A stretch of 64,000 bases of DNA from Pedobacter sp. MC2016-15 (GCF_026239695.1 NZ_JAPIVS010000007.1:186001-250000); one strand, 5' to 3'; counted from the stretch's first letter, positions 7,095 to 16,324 are shown. Made by a program: numbers and translations. The notes: generated by a model not told the origin, from the letters alone.

Positions 7095-9480
7095 GGTAGC
7101 TGTCCTGGGTTCCGGAATTATGGGCTCACGTATCGCCTGTCACTTTGCGAATATAGGAGTAGAAGTATTATTGTTAGATATTGCAGCTAAAGAATTGCTC
7201 CCCGAAGAGCAGTCTAAAGGTCTGACCCCGGAACATCCCGCTGTAAAAAACCGGATTGTAAATACTGCATTGCAGAATGCAATCAAGACCAATCCATCAC
7301 CAGTATATACGAAAAGCACGGTCAATAAAATCAGCACAGGTAATTTTGATGATGATATGGCTAAAATCGCCGGTGCCGACTGGATCATTGAGGTTGTGGT
7401 GGAGAATCTGGATATTAAGAAGAAAGTATTTGAACAGGTTGAGCAGTTCCGTAAACCGGGAACACTGATCAGCTCCAATACTTCAGGCATTCCTATTCAT
7501 CTGATGGCAGAAGGCAGGTCGGACGACTTTAAAGCTAACTTCTGCGGTACACACTTCTTTAATCCCCCACGCTACCTGCGTTTATTGGAAATCATTCCCA
7601 CGCCAGATACAAAACAGGAAAATATAGATTTCCTGATGCATTATGGGGATAAGTTCCTGGGTAAAACTACTGTCTTATGTAAAGATACGCCAGCATTTAT
7701 CGCCAACAGGGTAGGTGTATATGCGATTATGGCCCTGTTACATCTTGTAGAAAAGCTGGACCTCACAGTAGAGGAAGTAGATAAATATACCGGTCCGGTG
7801 CTAGGCAGACCTAAATCGGCTACGTTCCGTACTTCTGATGTGGTGGGATTGGATACGATGATTAAGGTTGCAAAAGGGTTGTACGATAATTGCCCTGACG
7901 ATAAAGCACACGATTTATTTAAACTTCCTGCCTATGTGGTAAAAATGGAAGAGAAGAAATGGTTGGGCGATAAAACGCAGCAGGGCTTCTATAAAAAAAC
8001 TAAAACTGCCGATGGCAAAACGGAGATCCTTGCGCTGGACTTGAAAACGCTGGAATACCGCCCGCAGGAAAAGGTAAAGTCAGCTACACTGGAACTCACT
8101 AAGCCTATTGAAAATGTAAGAGAGCGCATGAAGGTCTTTGCCGCTGGAAAGGATAAAGCTGCAGAGGTATTCCGACATTCCTTTTTCGGCCTTTTCGAGT
8201 ATGTGTCAGACCGGATTCCGGAAATTTCAGATGAGTTGTTCAGGATAGACGATGCCATGCGCGCAGGTTTTGGCTGGGATCTTGGGCCATTTGAAGTATG
8301 GGATGCAGTGGGTATTGCCAGTTCGCTCGAAGGAATGAAAGCCTATGGTCATGAGGCAGCAACATGGGTACATGAAATGCTGGCGGCAGGAAATACCTCC
8401 TTTTATAAAGTGGAAGACGGGATTAAGAAGTATTATGATATTCCCTCCAAAACGTATCTGCCGCTGCCAAATGCAGATGCATTTATTATCCTTGACAATA
8501 TCAGGGCTGCAAAAACGGTCTGGAAAAACTCTGGTGCTTCAATAATCGATCTTGGTGACGGTATTCTGAATGTAGAGTTTCATTCGAAGATGAATACGAT
8601 TGGGGGCGACACCTTGCAGGCCATCAATAAAGCGATCGACCTGGCAGAGAAAGATTACCGGGGTTTGGTCATTGGAAACGATGGAGCCAATTTTTCTGCA
8701 GGTGCCAATGTAGGGATGATCTTTATGATGGCTGTAGAACAGGATTGGGATGAGCTGAATATGGCGGTGAGATCTTTTCAGAATACGTCGATGAGAATCA
8801 GGTATTCTTCTATTCCTGTAGTGATTGCGCCGCATAACCTGGCGCTGGGTGGGGGCTGTGAGTTTAGTCTCCATGCCGATCACGTTCAGCTGAATGCAGA
8901 AACCTATATGGGACTGGTTGAGTTTGGCGTCGGACTTATTCCAGGTGGTGGAGGTTCCAAAGAATTTGCCTTGCGTGCCTCAGATGAATATAAGGAAGAT
9001 CAGATCGTACAGAATGTTTTGAAAGACCGTTTCCTCACGGTAGCGATGGCAAAAGTTTCTACCTCTGCCGAAGAAGCCTTTGAACTGGGCTATCTTCAAA
9101 AAGATAAATACTCAATTTCCATGAACCGCAGCAGGCTGATTGCCGATGCGAAAGCAAAAGCTATTGAGCTGGCAGATGCGGGATATACCAAACCTGTACA
9201 GCGTAAAGATATCAGGGTGCTGGGTAAACAGGGACTAGGGATTGTTTATGCCGGGGCGAATACGATGTACTCCGGAAATTACATCTCAGAACACGATAAA
9301 AAGATGTCCGAAAAGTTGGGTTATGTGATGTGCGGCGGGGATCTTTCTTCACCCACGGAGGTCACTGAGCAGTACCTGCTGGATCTGGAAAGGGAAGTTT
9401 TTCTGTCGCTCTGTGGAGAGAGAAAAACACTGGAACGTATCCAGAGCATTGTCACCAAGGGTAAACCTTTACGTAACTAA
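7072..9480 (+). CDS. fadN: 3-hydroxyacyl-CoA dehydrogenase / enoyl-CoA hydratase fusion (FadN/FadB-like)
   Basis: 802 residues, catalysing hydration of enoyl-CoA and NAD-dependent oxidation of 3-hydroxyacyl-CoA. The dehydrogenase half comes first: the Rossmann motif GSGIMGSRIA near residue 14, the catalytic-His region CGTHFFNPP, then the 3HCDH C-terminal domains. The crotonase half follows at about 490-720, with the oxyanion-hole segments NFSAGANVG and ALGGGCEFSLHAD. This order, dehydrogenase before hydratase, is that of Bacillus FadN and opposite to E. coli FadB. Two consecutive ATG codons (7072 and 7075) overlap the end of the MarR gene. It is 24 nt upstream of the thiolase gene in the same operon. 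Confidence 0.93.
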   Translation: MMNKKINKVAVLGSGIMGSRIACHFANIGVEVLLLDIAAKELLPEEQSKGLTPEHPAVKNRIVNTALQNAIKTNPSPVYTKSTVNKISTGNFDDDMAKIAGADWIIEVVVENLDIKKKVFEQVEQFRKPGTLISSNTSGIPIHLMAEGRSDDFKANFCGTHFFNPPRYLRLLEIIPTPDTKQENIDFLMHYGDKFLGKTTVLCKDTPAFIANRVGVYAIMALLHLVEKLDLTVEEVDKYTGPVLGRPKSATFRTSDVVGLDTMIKVAKGLYDNCPDDKAHDLFKLPAYVVKMEEKKWLGDKTQQGFYKKTKTADGKTEILALDLKTLEYRPQEKVKSATLELTKPIENVRERMKVFAAGKDKAAEVFRHSFFGLFEYVSDRIPEISDELFRIDDAMRAGFGWDLGPFEVWDAVGIASSLEGMKAYGHEAATWVHEMLAAGNTSFYKVEDGIKKYYDIPSKTYLPLPNADAFIILDNIRAAKTVWKNSGASIIDLGDGILNVEFHSKMNTIGGDTLQAINKAIDLAEKDYRGLVIGNDGANFSAGANVGMIFMMAVEQDWDELNMAVRSFQNTSMRIRYSSIPVVIAPHNLALGGGCEFSLHADHVQLNAETYMGLVEFGVGLIPGGGGSKEFALRASDEYKEDQIVQNVLKDRFLTVAMAKVSTSAEEAFELGYLQKDKYSISMNRSRLIADAKAKAIELADAGYTKPVQRKDIRVLGKQGLGIVYAGANTMYSGNYISEHDKKMSEKLGYVMCGGDLSSPTEVTEQYLLDLEREVFLSLCGERKTLERIQSIVTKGKPLRN

Positions 9481-9504
9481 TTCATCAATTTAATCAGAAA
9501 AATC

Positions 9505-10683
9505 ATGCAGGAAGCATATATCATAGCAGGTTTACGCACCGCAGTAGGCAAAGCGCCACGTGGGGTATTCCGATTTACCAGGGCCGATGATCTGGCTGCT
9601 GAAGTTATCAGACAGCTGGTAGCACAGGTGCCAAACCTGGATAAGGAACAGATAGATGATGTGATCGTAGGAAATGCTACCCCTGAAGCGGAGCAGGGCC
9701 TGAACATCGGCAGGATGATATCGCTGATGGGACTGGATACGGATAAAGTTCCGGGAGTAACAGTTAACAGGTATTGCGCATCCGGACTGGATACCATCGC
9801 TACTGCCGTGGCAAAAATCCGGAGCGGAATGGCCGATGTGATCATCGCCGGTGGCGTAGAAGTGATGTCGGGCATGCCATTCGGTGGATGGAAGGTGGTG
9901 CCGAACGCGGATGTAGCAAAGAAGAATCCGGACTGGTACTGGGGTATGGGACTTACCGCAGAGGCCGTAGCTGCTGAGTACAAGGTGAACCGTGAAGACC
10001 AGGATGAGTTTGCCTACACCTCTCACATGAAGGCCATTGAGGCGATTAAAAATGGTCACCTGAAAGCGGGAGTGGCCCCAATTACAGTGACCGAGAACTA
10101 TCTGGATGCTACCATGAAGAAAAAAACACGGACTTATGTAGTAGATACCGACGAAGGGCCACGTGAAGATACAAGTCCGGACAAACTGGCAAAACTCAAA
10201 CCTGTTTTTGCAGCAGGTGGAAGTGTTACTGCGGGAAATTCCTCGCAGACTTCTGACGGAGCTGCCTTTGTGCTGGTGGTTTCTGAAAGCAAGCTGAAGG
10301 AGCTCGGTGTTGATCCTATCGCAAAACTCGTTGGATATGGCGTAGTAGGTGTGCCGCCGAGGATCATGGGCATCGGCCCGATAGACGCGATCCCGCTGGC
10401 ACTGAAAAAAGCGGGATTAAAACTTGAACAAATAGACCTGATAGAGTTGAATGAAGCTTTTGCATCTCAATCCCTGGCAATTATCAGAGCTCTGGATATC
10501 AACACTGAAAAACTTAATGTAAACGGGGGTGCGATAGCACTTGGACATCCGCTGGGATGTACCGGAGCAAAGCTTACAGTACAGATTTTTAATGAACTGA
10601 AACGCAGGGAAGGGAAGTATGGAATGGTGACGATGTGCGTAGGAAGTGGGCAGGGTGCTGCGGGAATTTTTGAAATGTTATAA
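9505..10683 (+). CDS. fadA: Acetyl-CoA acyltransferase (3-ketoacyl-CoA thiolase)
   Basis: 392 residues, the full length of the thiolase family. The nucleophilic cysteine is C91 in NRYCASGLDT. The second catalytic pair is H348 (ALGHPLGCTG) and C378 (MCVGSGQGAAG). The NEAFA motif is also present. It performs the last, thiolytic step of beta-oxidation and is placed directly after the FadN-type gene (24-nt gap) and 25 nt before the acyl-CoA dehydrogenase. The operon context supports a degradative thiolase rather than a biosynthetic acetoacetyl-CoA thiolase. Several long antisense frames over this gene are shadows. Confidence 0.94.
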   Translation: MQEAYIIAGLRTAVGKAPRGVFRFTRADDLAAEVIRQLVAQVPNLDKEQIDDVIVGNATPEAEQGLNIGRMISLMGLDTDKVPGVTVNRYCASGLDTIATAVAKIRSGMADVIIAGGVEVMSGMPFGGWKVVPNADVAKKNPDWYWGMGLTAEAVAAEYKVNREDQDEFAYTSHMKAIEAIKNGHLKAGVAPITVTENYLDATMKKKTRTYVVDTDEGPREDTSPDKLAKLKPVFAAGGSVTAGNSSQTSDGAAFVLVVSESKLKELGVDPIAKLVGYGVVGVPPRIMGIGPIDAIPLALKKAGLKLEQIDLIELNEAFASQSLAIIRALDINTEKLNVNGGAIALGHPLGCTGAKLTVQIFNELKRREGKYGMVTMCVGSGQGAAGIFEML

Positions 10684-10708
10684 TCAAAAGAACTAAATAT
10701 AAACCGAT

Positions 10709-12499
10709 ATGGAAGCTACAGATAAAGTAACAGCAAAAGGAGGAGAGTTCCTGATCAGGGAAACGGCATTCCAGGATGTATTTATTCCTGAAGAATTTGA
10801 TGAAGAACAAAAGATGATCGCTCAGACCTGCCGGGATTTCCTGAGCTCGGAAGTCTATCCGAACCTGGACAGGATCGATCAGCAGGAAGAAGGACTCATG
10901 CCATCGCTGATGGATAAAGCCGGAGAGCTGGGGATTCTCGGAGTTTCCATTCCCGAAGAATACGGAGGTTTTGGAAAGAATTTCAATACGTCTATGCTTG
11001 TGACAGATGTGATTGGTGCTGGTCATTCCTTCGCCGTAGCTTTATCTGCACATACAGGAATCGGCACTTTACCTATCCTGTACTATGGGAATGATGAGCA
11101 AAAAGCTAAATATATACCTAAACTGGCCACAGGGGAATGGAAGGCCGCATACTGTCTGACAGAGCCTAACTCAGGCTCGGATGCCAATTCGGGAAAAACC
11201 AAAGCTGTATTGTCCGAGGATGGTACGCATTACCTGATCACAGGACAAAAGATGTGGATCACCAATGGTGGTTTCGCCGATATCTTTATCGTTTTTGCAA
11301 AAATTGAAGAGGATAAGAACCTGACTGCATTTATTGTAGAACGTGATTTTGGTGGCATTACAATGAACCCTGAAGAACATAAAATGGGTATCAAAGGATC
11401 TTCTACGCGCCAGGTTTTTTTTAACGACTGCCCGGTACCTGTAGAAAATATGCTGTCCGACCGCCAGAATGGGTTCAAAATCGCAGTGAATATCCTAAAC
11501 ATCGGCAGGATTAAACTGGCAGCTGCAGCTATCGGGGCTTCCAGACAGGTGATTAATGCAGCCATCAATTATGCCAATGAGCGCATCCAGTTTGAACGCC
11601 AGATTTCCAAATATGGTGCTATACGGTACAAACTTGCTGAAATGGCTACCAAAGTTTATGCTGTAGAATCTGCAAATTACCGTGCCGGGCAAAATATTGA
11701 TGATGCTTATGATGCCCTGGTTGCCGGTGGCATGGAAAACAATAAAGCTAAACTCAAATCTACAGAACAGTTTGCCGTAGAATGTGCGATACTGAAGGTC
11801 TGGGGGTCCGAAGTGCTGGATTATGTGGCTGATGAAGGGGTGCAGATCTATGGTGGGATGGGCTTCTCTGCTGAAGCACCCATGGACCGCGCTTACCGCG
11901 ATGCGAGGATCAACAGGATCTTTGAAGGTACCAATGAGATCAACAGGTTGCTTACTGTGGACATGATGCTGAAAAGGGCCATGAAGGGTGAGTTAGATCT
12001 GATGACTCCTGCTACTGCGGTGGCAGGAGAGCTCATGTCGATTCCTGATTTTGGTGAGGAGGATGACACCTTGTTTGCTCCTGAAAAAAAGGTGATCAAA
12101 AACTTGAAAAAGGCAACCCTGATGGTGGCCGGAGCTGCGGTTCAGAAACTGATGATGACGCTTTCAAAAGAGCAGGAAATCCTCATGAATATTGCTGATA
12201 TGGCGAGTTATGTATATGTAGCAGAGTCTGTGTTATTAAGGACAGAAAAACTGGTACACCTGAAAGGTGCAGAAACTTGTGAAGGACAGTTGAATATGAT
12301 GCGGATTTACCTGGTTGAAGCTGTTGATGCACTACAGAAAGCTGGTAAAGAAGCGCTTTGGGCTTTTGCTGAAGGCGATGAGCAGCGGATGATGCTGGTA
12401 GGGCTGAAAAGATTTACGAAGATGGAACCTTTTAATGTTAAAGAGGCGCGCCAGCAGGTAGCACAACAGTTGATAGCTGCGAATAAATATTGTTTTTAA
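10709..12499 (+). CDS. Acyl-CoA dehydrogenase (FAD-dependent), long form
   Basis: 596 residues. The core is a standard acyl-CoA dehydrogenase: the N-terminal helical domain, YCLTEPNSGSDANS and MWITNGGFADIF in the flavin-binding beta domain, then the C-terminal helical domain with YADEGVQIYGGMGF-like residues (YVADEGVQIYGGMGFSAE) and FEGTNEINR. The catalytic Glu is probably in the EGTNEI segment or the equivalent position in the helix before it. About 170 extra residues at the C-terminus form a helical extension, as in VLCAD/ACAD9-type and many Bacteroidota enzymes. It is the last gene of the MarR-led operon and makes the first double bond in beta-oxidation. A separate promoter for the next gene starts 42 nt after its stop. 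Confidence 0.92.
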   Translation: MEATDKVTAKGGEFLIRETAFQDVFIPEEFDEEQKMIAQTCRDFLSSEVYPNLDRIDQQEEGLMPSLMDKAGELGILGVSIPEEYGGFGKNFNTSMLVTDVIGAGHSFAVALSAHTGIGTLPILYYGNDEQKAKYIPKLATGEWKAAYCLTEPNSGSDANSGKTKAVLSEDGTHYLITGQKMWITNGGFADIFIVFAKIEEDKNLTAFIVERDFGGITMNPEEHKMGIKGSSTRQVFFNDCPVPVENMLSDRQNGFKIAVNILNIGRIKLAAAAIGASRQVINAAINYANERIQFERQISKYGAIRYKLAEMATKVYAVESANYRAGQNIDDAYDALVAGGMENNKAKLKSTEQFAVECAILKVWGSEVLDYVADEGVQIYGGMGFSAEAPMDRAYRDARINRIFEGTNEINRLLTVDMMLKRAMKGELDLMTPATAVAGELMSIPDFGEEDDTLFAPEKKVIKNLKKATLMVAGAAVQKLMMTLSKEQEILMNIADMASYVYVAESVLLRTEKLVHLKGAETCEGQLNMMRIYLVEAVDALQKAGKEALWAFAEGDEQRMMLVGLKRFTKMEPFNVKEARQQVAQQLIAANKYCF

Positions 12500-12540
12500 C
12501 GTATCGTTTCTTTTTTGTATTTGTTAAAATTGGTTAAATA

Positions 12541-12571
12541 TTGTGCCGTCGCCAATAAAAGACTATTTTTG
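12541..12571 (+). promoter_or_regulatory. Promoter of the FKBP lipoprotein pair
   Basis: TTG at 12541-12543, a 20-nt spacer and TATTTTTG at 12564-12571. The match is complete and ends only 6 nt before the ATG at 12578. The mRNA should therefore be leaderless or nearly so, which also rules out the upstream in-frame start at 12515. Confidence 0.65.
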
Positions 12572-12577
12572 TGCAAT

Positions 12578-13102
12578 ATGTTAAAAAGTAGGAATCTGTT
12601 GCTGTTTGTTTTAGCTTCATGTTTGTATGTCGCCTGTAAATCAGATCCGGCCTATAACAAGGAGCAGCAACTGCTTATCGATGATGACATTATAGTGAAA
12701 GCTTTGGAAGCGTCAGAACAAACCGGAGACTTTACTAAACATTCCAGCGGAGTGTATTATCATATCATGACAGAGGGCGAAGGACAAAATCCGGTGGGCA
12801 CTGATACGCTAATGATACATTATGTAGGAAGAACTTTTCCGCGTGGTGTGTTATTTGATTCCACAGCCACAAACGTGGATTCTCTTGCAACGAGATTTGT
12901 TCTGGAAAGCGGAATCGAGGGATGGCAGAAAGCTATTCCTCTGATCAAACCTGGAGGACGTATCAGGATGCTGATCCCTTCTGCACTTGGTTATCAGAAC
13001 CGGAACTTGCAGAATGTCGATACCTCGCTGGTCGCCAATACCAACCTGGATTTTGATATCCGGTTAATTAGCTTAAAACATAAAGTAGAAACAACAAAAT
13101 AA
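12578..13102 (+). CDS. FKBP-type peptidyl-prolyl isomerase lipoprotein, single domain
   Basis: 174 residues from the ATG at 12578. The longer frame from 12515 would run through the promoter and hide the signal sequence. It begins MLKSRNLLLFVLASCLYVACK, a lipoprotein signal with Cys at the lipobox LYVAC. One FKBP domain occupies about 60-170, with MIHYVGRTFPRGVLFDST, IEGWQKAIPLIKPGGRIRML and IPSALGYQ. The usual G-W pocket (EGW) is kept, so isomerase activity is plausible. It is probably anchored to the outer membrane facing the periplasm and helps fold exported proteins. It lies 3 nt upstream of a second FKBP lipoprotein gene, clearly in one operon. Confidence 0.85.
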   Translation: MLKSRNLLLFVLASCLYVACKSDPAYNKEQQLLIDDDIIVKALEASEQTGDFTKHSSGVYYHIMTEGEGQNPVGTDTLMIHYVGRTFPRGVLFDSTATNVDSLATRFVLESGIEGWQKAIPLIKPGGRIRMLIPSALGYQNRNLQNVDTSLVANTNLDFDIRLISLKHKVETTK

Positions 13103-13105
13103 ATA

Positions 13106-14008
13106 ATGCTTAAAAAGTTTTCAGGATATATCCTGGCCTTAGCTGGCCTAACCGTCATCTTTACATCGTGTAAGAAGGAATACGATTCTATACAAACTGT
13201 AGATTCTGCAAAAATTACAGATTTTATTGCTAAAAATAATATCACCGGAATGGTGCAGGATTCTGCTAAAACAGGATACTACTATCAGATTGTAACTCCG
13301 GGTACGGTAGGGGCACTTTTGAAAAATTCTGATACTATTTTGTATACCGGTAGTTTTAAAGGTATGGAAAGTGGTGTTACCTATTTTTCTACTGCCAGTT
13401 ATTATAACCTGAATAATTTTGTAGGATATACAAACTCTATCAGTTATAATGGCGCATCCTACAACATCCCGGCGATCAGGGAGGTGATGTTAAAAATGAG
13501 ACGTGGTGGTACGGCGAGGATTTTGCTGCCGTCATATCTGGCTTTTGGCAGAAACGGCGCTGGTGAAATTCCTTCGAATGAAAATATTGATCTGACGATT
13601 ACTACTTTTCCTGATACGACACAGGCACAGCTTGATGACAGATTGATTCAGGCTTTTGTAACGAGCAAGGGTTTGAATATGACCAAAGATCCTTCAGGTA
13701 TTTGGTATAGTATTTCGGCACCCGGATCTGGCGAAGTGCCTATTACGGCTGAATCTAAGATCACAGCTGCATATACAGGCAGGTTGACCGATGGAACGGT
13801 GTTTGACTCCAGTACTTCAGCCGAATTTGAATTAGAAGGAGGAGTGATTGCAGGTTGGACCAGGATTATCCCGGGTAAATTATTAAAAGGTGGTAAAATG
13901 CGGATGATTATTCCTTCCCGCCTTGCTTATGGAAAATCAGGAAGAGGATCAATTCCAGGTAATACAATCTTAGATTTTGACTTAGAGGTTCTTACTATAA
14001 CAAATTAA
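13106..14008 (+). CDS. FKBP-type peptidyl-prolyl isomerase lipoprotein with two domains, first one degenerate
   Basis: 300 residues with a lipoprotein signal ending at LTVIFTSC. Two FKBP folds are seen in tandem. The C-terminal one (about 195-298) is canonical: ITAAYTGRLTDGTVFDSS, GGVIAGWTRIIPGKLLKGGK and IPSRLAYG. The N-terminal one (about 45-165) keeps the framework (ILYTGSFKGMESG, MRRGGTARILLPSYLAFG) but replaces the VI-GW pocket with NIPAIREVMLKM, so it is probably catalytically dead and may act in substrate binding or dimerisation. It shares an operon with the single-domain FKBP gene 3 nt upstream. Its stop is followed at once by a palindrome. Confidence 0.85.
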   Translation: MLKKFSGYILALAGLTVIFTSCKKEYDSIQTVDSAKITDFIAKNNITGMVQDSAKTGYYYQIVTPGTVGALLKNSDTILYTGSFKGMESGVTYFSTASYYNLNNFVGYTNSISYNGASYNIPAIREVMLKMRRGGTARILLPSYLAFGRNGAGEIPSNENIDLTITTFPDTTQAQLDDRLIQAFVTSKGLNMTKDPSGIWYSISAPGSGEVPITAESKITAAYTGRLTDGTVFDSSTSAEFELEGGVIAGWTRIIPGKLLKGGKMRMIIPSRLAYGKSGRGSIPGNTILDFDLEVLTITN

Positions 14009-14010
14009 TT

Positions 14011-14032
14011 TTTAGCGGGCTAGCCCGCTAAA
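14011..14032. terminator. Perfect 22-nt palindrome, probable bidirectional terminator
   Basis: TTTAGCGGGCT followed by its exact complement. As RNA it folds into a 9-bp stem (TTTAGCGGG/CCCGCTAAA) with loop CTAG. It begins 2 nt after the FKBP stop and contains the photolyase stop codon (14020-14022), so it can end both convergent transcripts although the flanking T runs are short. Confidence 0.6.
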
Positions 14033-15324
14033 GCTTCTTTAAAAACTTTGAGAATTCTATCTCGCGCAAAAGCATGCTCAACTATAGGTTGGGGATGCTT
14101 TTCTGTTTTATACTCAGGTGCCCAGTGATAGATATACTTATTTTTAGCATCGAACTTTTTAGCCTGCAGCTCCGGATTGAATACCCTGAAGTAGGGTGCG
14201 GCATCATTTCCACATCCGCAAGCCCATTGCCATCCTCCTACATTACTCGCCATTTCATAATCCAGTAACTTCTCGGCAAAATAAGCTTCGCCCCAACGCC
14301 AGTCGATCAGCAAATGTTTGGTTAAAAAACTGCCGACAACCATCCTGACGCGATTATGCATATAACCGGTCTGGTTCAGCTGGTTCATGCCTGCATCCAC
14401 AATCGGGTAGCCGGTCTTTCCATTTTTCCAGGCTTCAAATTCCTTTTCATTGTTACGCCATTTGATATTATCATACGCAGGCTTAAAAGATTTTGTCGCA
14501 ACATGCGGAAAATGCCAGAGAATCATCATATAAAAATCCCTCCAGGCCAATTCTGAAAGCCATTTGAGCGCTTTCGCATCCTGTGCGGTAGCGGCAGCCT
14601 CCCTGATGCTAACAGTACCGAAGCGAAGGTGCATCCCGATACGGGTTGTGGCATCATCTCCCGGATAATCCCTTCGTTCTTCATAGGAAGCCAGCTTTCT
14701 GGCGAAATTTGCAGAAGGAAATTCCTGATCAGATTCTTTGAAACCTAAAGAGGATAAACTGGGAAAGGGCAACGCCCTGGTTTGGTATAAATTTTTCAGG
14801 TATTTCTTGACCGGATATGCCTTCAGGTAAAAATCATCCAGTTTAGCCATCCACTGGCGAAAATAGGGAGTAAACACCGTATAGGGTTTGCCGTCAGCTT
14901 TCACTACTTCATCCTTTTCAAAAATCACCTGGTCTTTATAGGTATGTAGCTGGATTTCCTCAGAGCGCAGGAATTCTGCCAGGGCATCATCCCGCTCTTT
15001 GGCATAAGGCTCATAATCATGATTGGTATATACAGTGTTAACAGTATACTCTTTCAGAACTTCAGCCCATGCCTTTTCAGGCGTGGCATGTTTAATCAGT
15101 AGGGAAGAACCTTTCTTATGTAGCTCCTTTTCGATCTCCTGCAGTTGCTGATAAATAAAGGTTACCCTCGCATCCTTCTGATCATGCAGGTCGTCCAAAA
15201 TATTTTTGTCAAATATAAACAGGAGTAGTACCGGTGTTTCTCCCTTCAGCGCATGATACAGCGCAGCATTATCTTTTATCCTTAAATCTCTTCTTAACCA
15301 GCAGATGCTAACTTCTTTTTTCAT
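14020..15324 (-). CDS. phr: Deoxyribodipyrimidine photolyase (class I CPD type)
   Basis: 434 residues. The N-terminal alpha/beta domain starts with ICWLRRDLRIKDNAALYHAL, the antenna-binding Rossmann-like domain. The C-terminal helical FAD domain contains LSELAWRDFYMMIL, VDAGMNQLNQTGYMHNRVRM and NVGGWQWACGCGNDAAPYFRVFNP. The last segment is characteristic of DNA-repair photolyases: it holds the electron-transfer Trp and the DAAPYFR flavin contacts. It uses light and reduced FAD to split UV-induced pyrimidine dimers. It overlaps the upstream epimerase gene by 4 nt (ATGA-type junction), so the two are co-translated. It lies tail to tail with the FKBP operon and is part of a light-related group with the DASH cryptochrome and the B12-type MerR gene. 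Confidence 0.9.
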   Translation of the reverse strand: MKKEVSICWLRRDLRIKDNAALYHALKGETPVLLLFIFDKNILDDLHDQKDARVTFIYQQLQEIEKELHKKGSSLLIKHATPEKAWAEVLKEYTVNTVYTNHDYEPYAKERDDALAEFLRSEEIQLHTYKDQVIFEKDEVVKADGKPYTVFTPYFRQWMAKLDDFYLKAYPVKKYLKNLYQTRALPFPSLSSLGFKESDQEFPSANFARKLASYEERRDYPGDDATTRIGMHLRFGTVSIREAAATAQDAKALKWLSELAWRDFYMMILWHFPHVATKSFKPAYDNIKWRNNEKEFEAWKNGKTGYPIVDAGMNQLNQTGYMHNRVRMVVGSFLTKHLLIDWRWGEAYFAEKLLDYEMASNVGGWQWACGCGNDAAPYFRVFNPELQAKKFDAKNKYIYHWAPEYKTEKHPQPIVEHAFARDRILKVFKEALAG

Positions 15325-16229
15325 GAACCGTAAATATCGGATAAAGCATCCTCAAGCTGTGTATAACTGAAAATAAATCCTGTGTCTAATAGTTTTTGTG
15401 CGGAGGTGTTGGTGCTGTTCAATACAACCGCACTCATTTCGCCGAGAATAGTTTTCATTACAAATACCGGCACGTTGAATGGCCATACCGGTCGGTGTAA
15501 TGCCTTTGCAATGGCTTTTGTCAGCGTTTTATTGGTAACGGGGAAAGGAGCACAGGCGTTGTAAGTTCCCTGTATAGACTGATCTTTCAATGCATGCAGG
15601 TAAATCTGCGTCATATCACTGTGATGAATCCAGGGTATCCATTGCTTACCTGTTCCCAGAGGGGCACCAACAAAGAATTTTACAGGCACAGACATTTGAG
15701 GCAGAGCCCCGTCGTCTTTACTCAGCACTACACCCGTGCGTATCTTCACTACTCTTAATCCGGCTTGCTTGAACTGATCAGCAGCCTCTTCCCACTGGCT
15801 GCAGCATTCTGCCATAAAATCCCTGCCGGCAGGACTTTCCTCCCTCAGAATTTCATCGCCCCGGTTACCGTAAAAGCCAACTGCAGCGGCAGAAATAAAG
15901 TTTTTTACCTGGTTTGGCTCTGAAGATAAAGTATCAAATAATAACCTGGCCGACTCCACCCTGCTGTCAATAATCTCTTTTTTACGCTTATCTGTCCATT
16001 TCTCTTTCGCAATGTTTTCTCCCGCAAGGTGTATAATTGTACTCACACCCTGCAGACAGCGTTTATCTATTTCACGTTTGGTAACATCCCAGAGAAAAAC
16101 CTGCACATTTCTGATCTCAGCAGGTTTGCGGCTAAGTATCGAAACCTGATATCCATTCTCTAGCAATGATTTGATGAGCTCTTTGCCGAGCATGCCTGTG
16201 GCGCCTGTAAGTAAAATATGCTGATTCAT
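15321..16229 (-). CDS. TIGR01777 / SDR39U1-type NAD(P)-dependent epimerase
   Basis: 302 residues of an atypical short-chain dehydrogenase. It starts with the nucleotide-binding motif LLTGATGMLGKELI. The family signatures LAGENIAKEKWTDKRKKEI and FISAAAVGFYGNRGDE follow, then KIRTGVVLSKDDGALPQM and the C-terminal DUF1731-like region (PVWPFNVPVFVMKTILGEMSAVVL). The physiological reaction of this family is not known with certainty; E. coli YfcH and human SDR39U1 are relatives. The stop overlaps the photolyase start by 4 nt, an arrangement that suggests a shared role in stress or light response. Divergent to the DASH cryptochrome gene across a 243-nt regulatory region. Confidence 0.88.
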   Translation of the reverse strand: MNQHILLTGATGMLGKELIKSLLENGYQVSILSRKPAEIRNVQVFLWDVTKREIDKRCLQGVSTIIHLAGENIAKEKWTDKRKKEIIDSRVESARLLFDTLSSEPNQVKNFISAAAVGFYGNRGDEILREESPAGRDFMAECCSQWEEAADQFKQAGLRVVKIRTGVVLSKDDGALPQMSVPVKFFVGAPLGTGKQWIPWIHHSDMTQIYLHALKDQSIQGTYNACAPFPVTNKTLTKAIAKALHRPVWPFNVPVFVMKTILGEMSAVVLNSTNTSAQKLLDTGFIFSYTQLEDALSDIYGS

Positions 16230-16324
16230 ATTTTATATACCTCAATTGTCTGGTTTTGTTTTTAAAACTCTGCTTTTTATGAAAGCATTTGTTTTGGTTA
16301 TGTAAATATTACCTCCTCTATTAG

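Noticed and set aside
9477..10059. Long minus-strand frames over the thiolase gene
   Set aside because: The plus strand encodes a complete thiolase with C91, H348 and C378. The antisense frames have no recognisable domain and follow from codon bias.
12515..12577. N-terminal extension of the single-domain FKBP lipoprotein
   Set aside because: It runs through a full promoter match and would place 21 polar residues before the lipoprotein signal.
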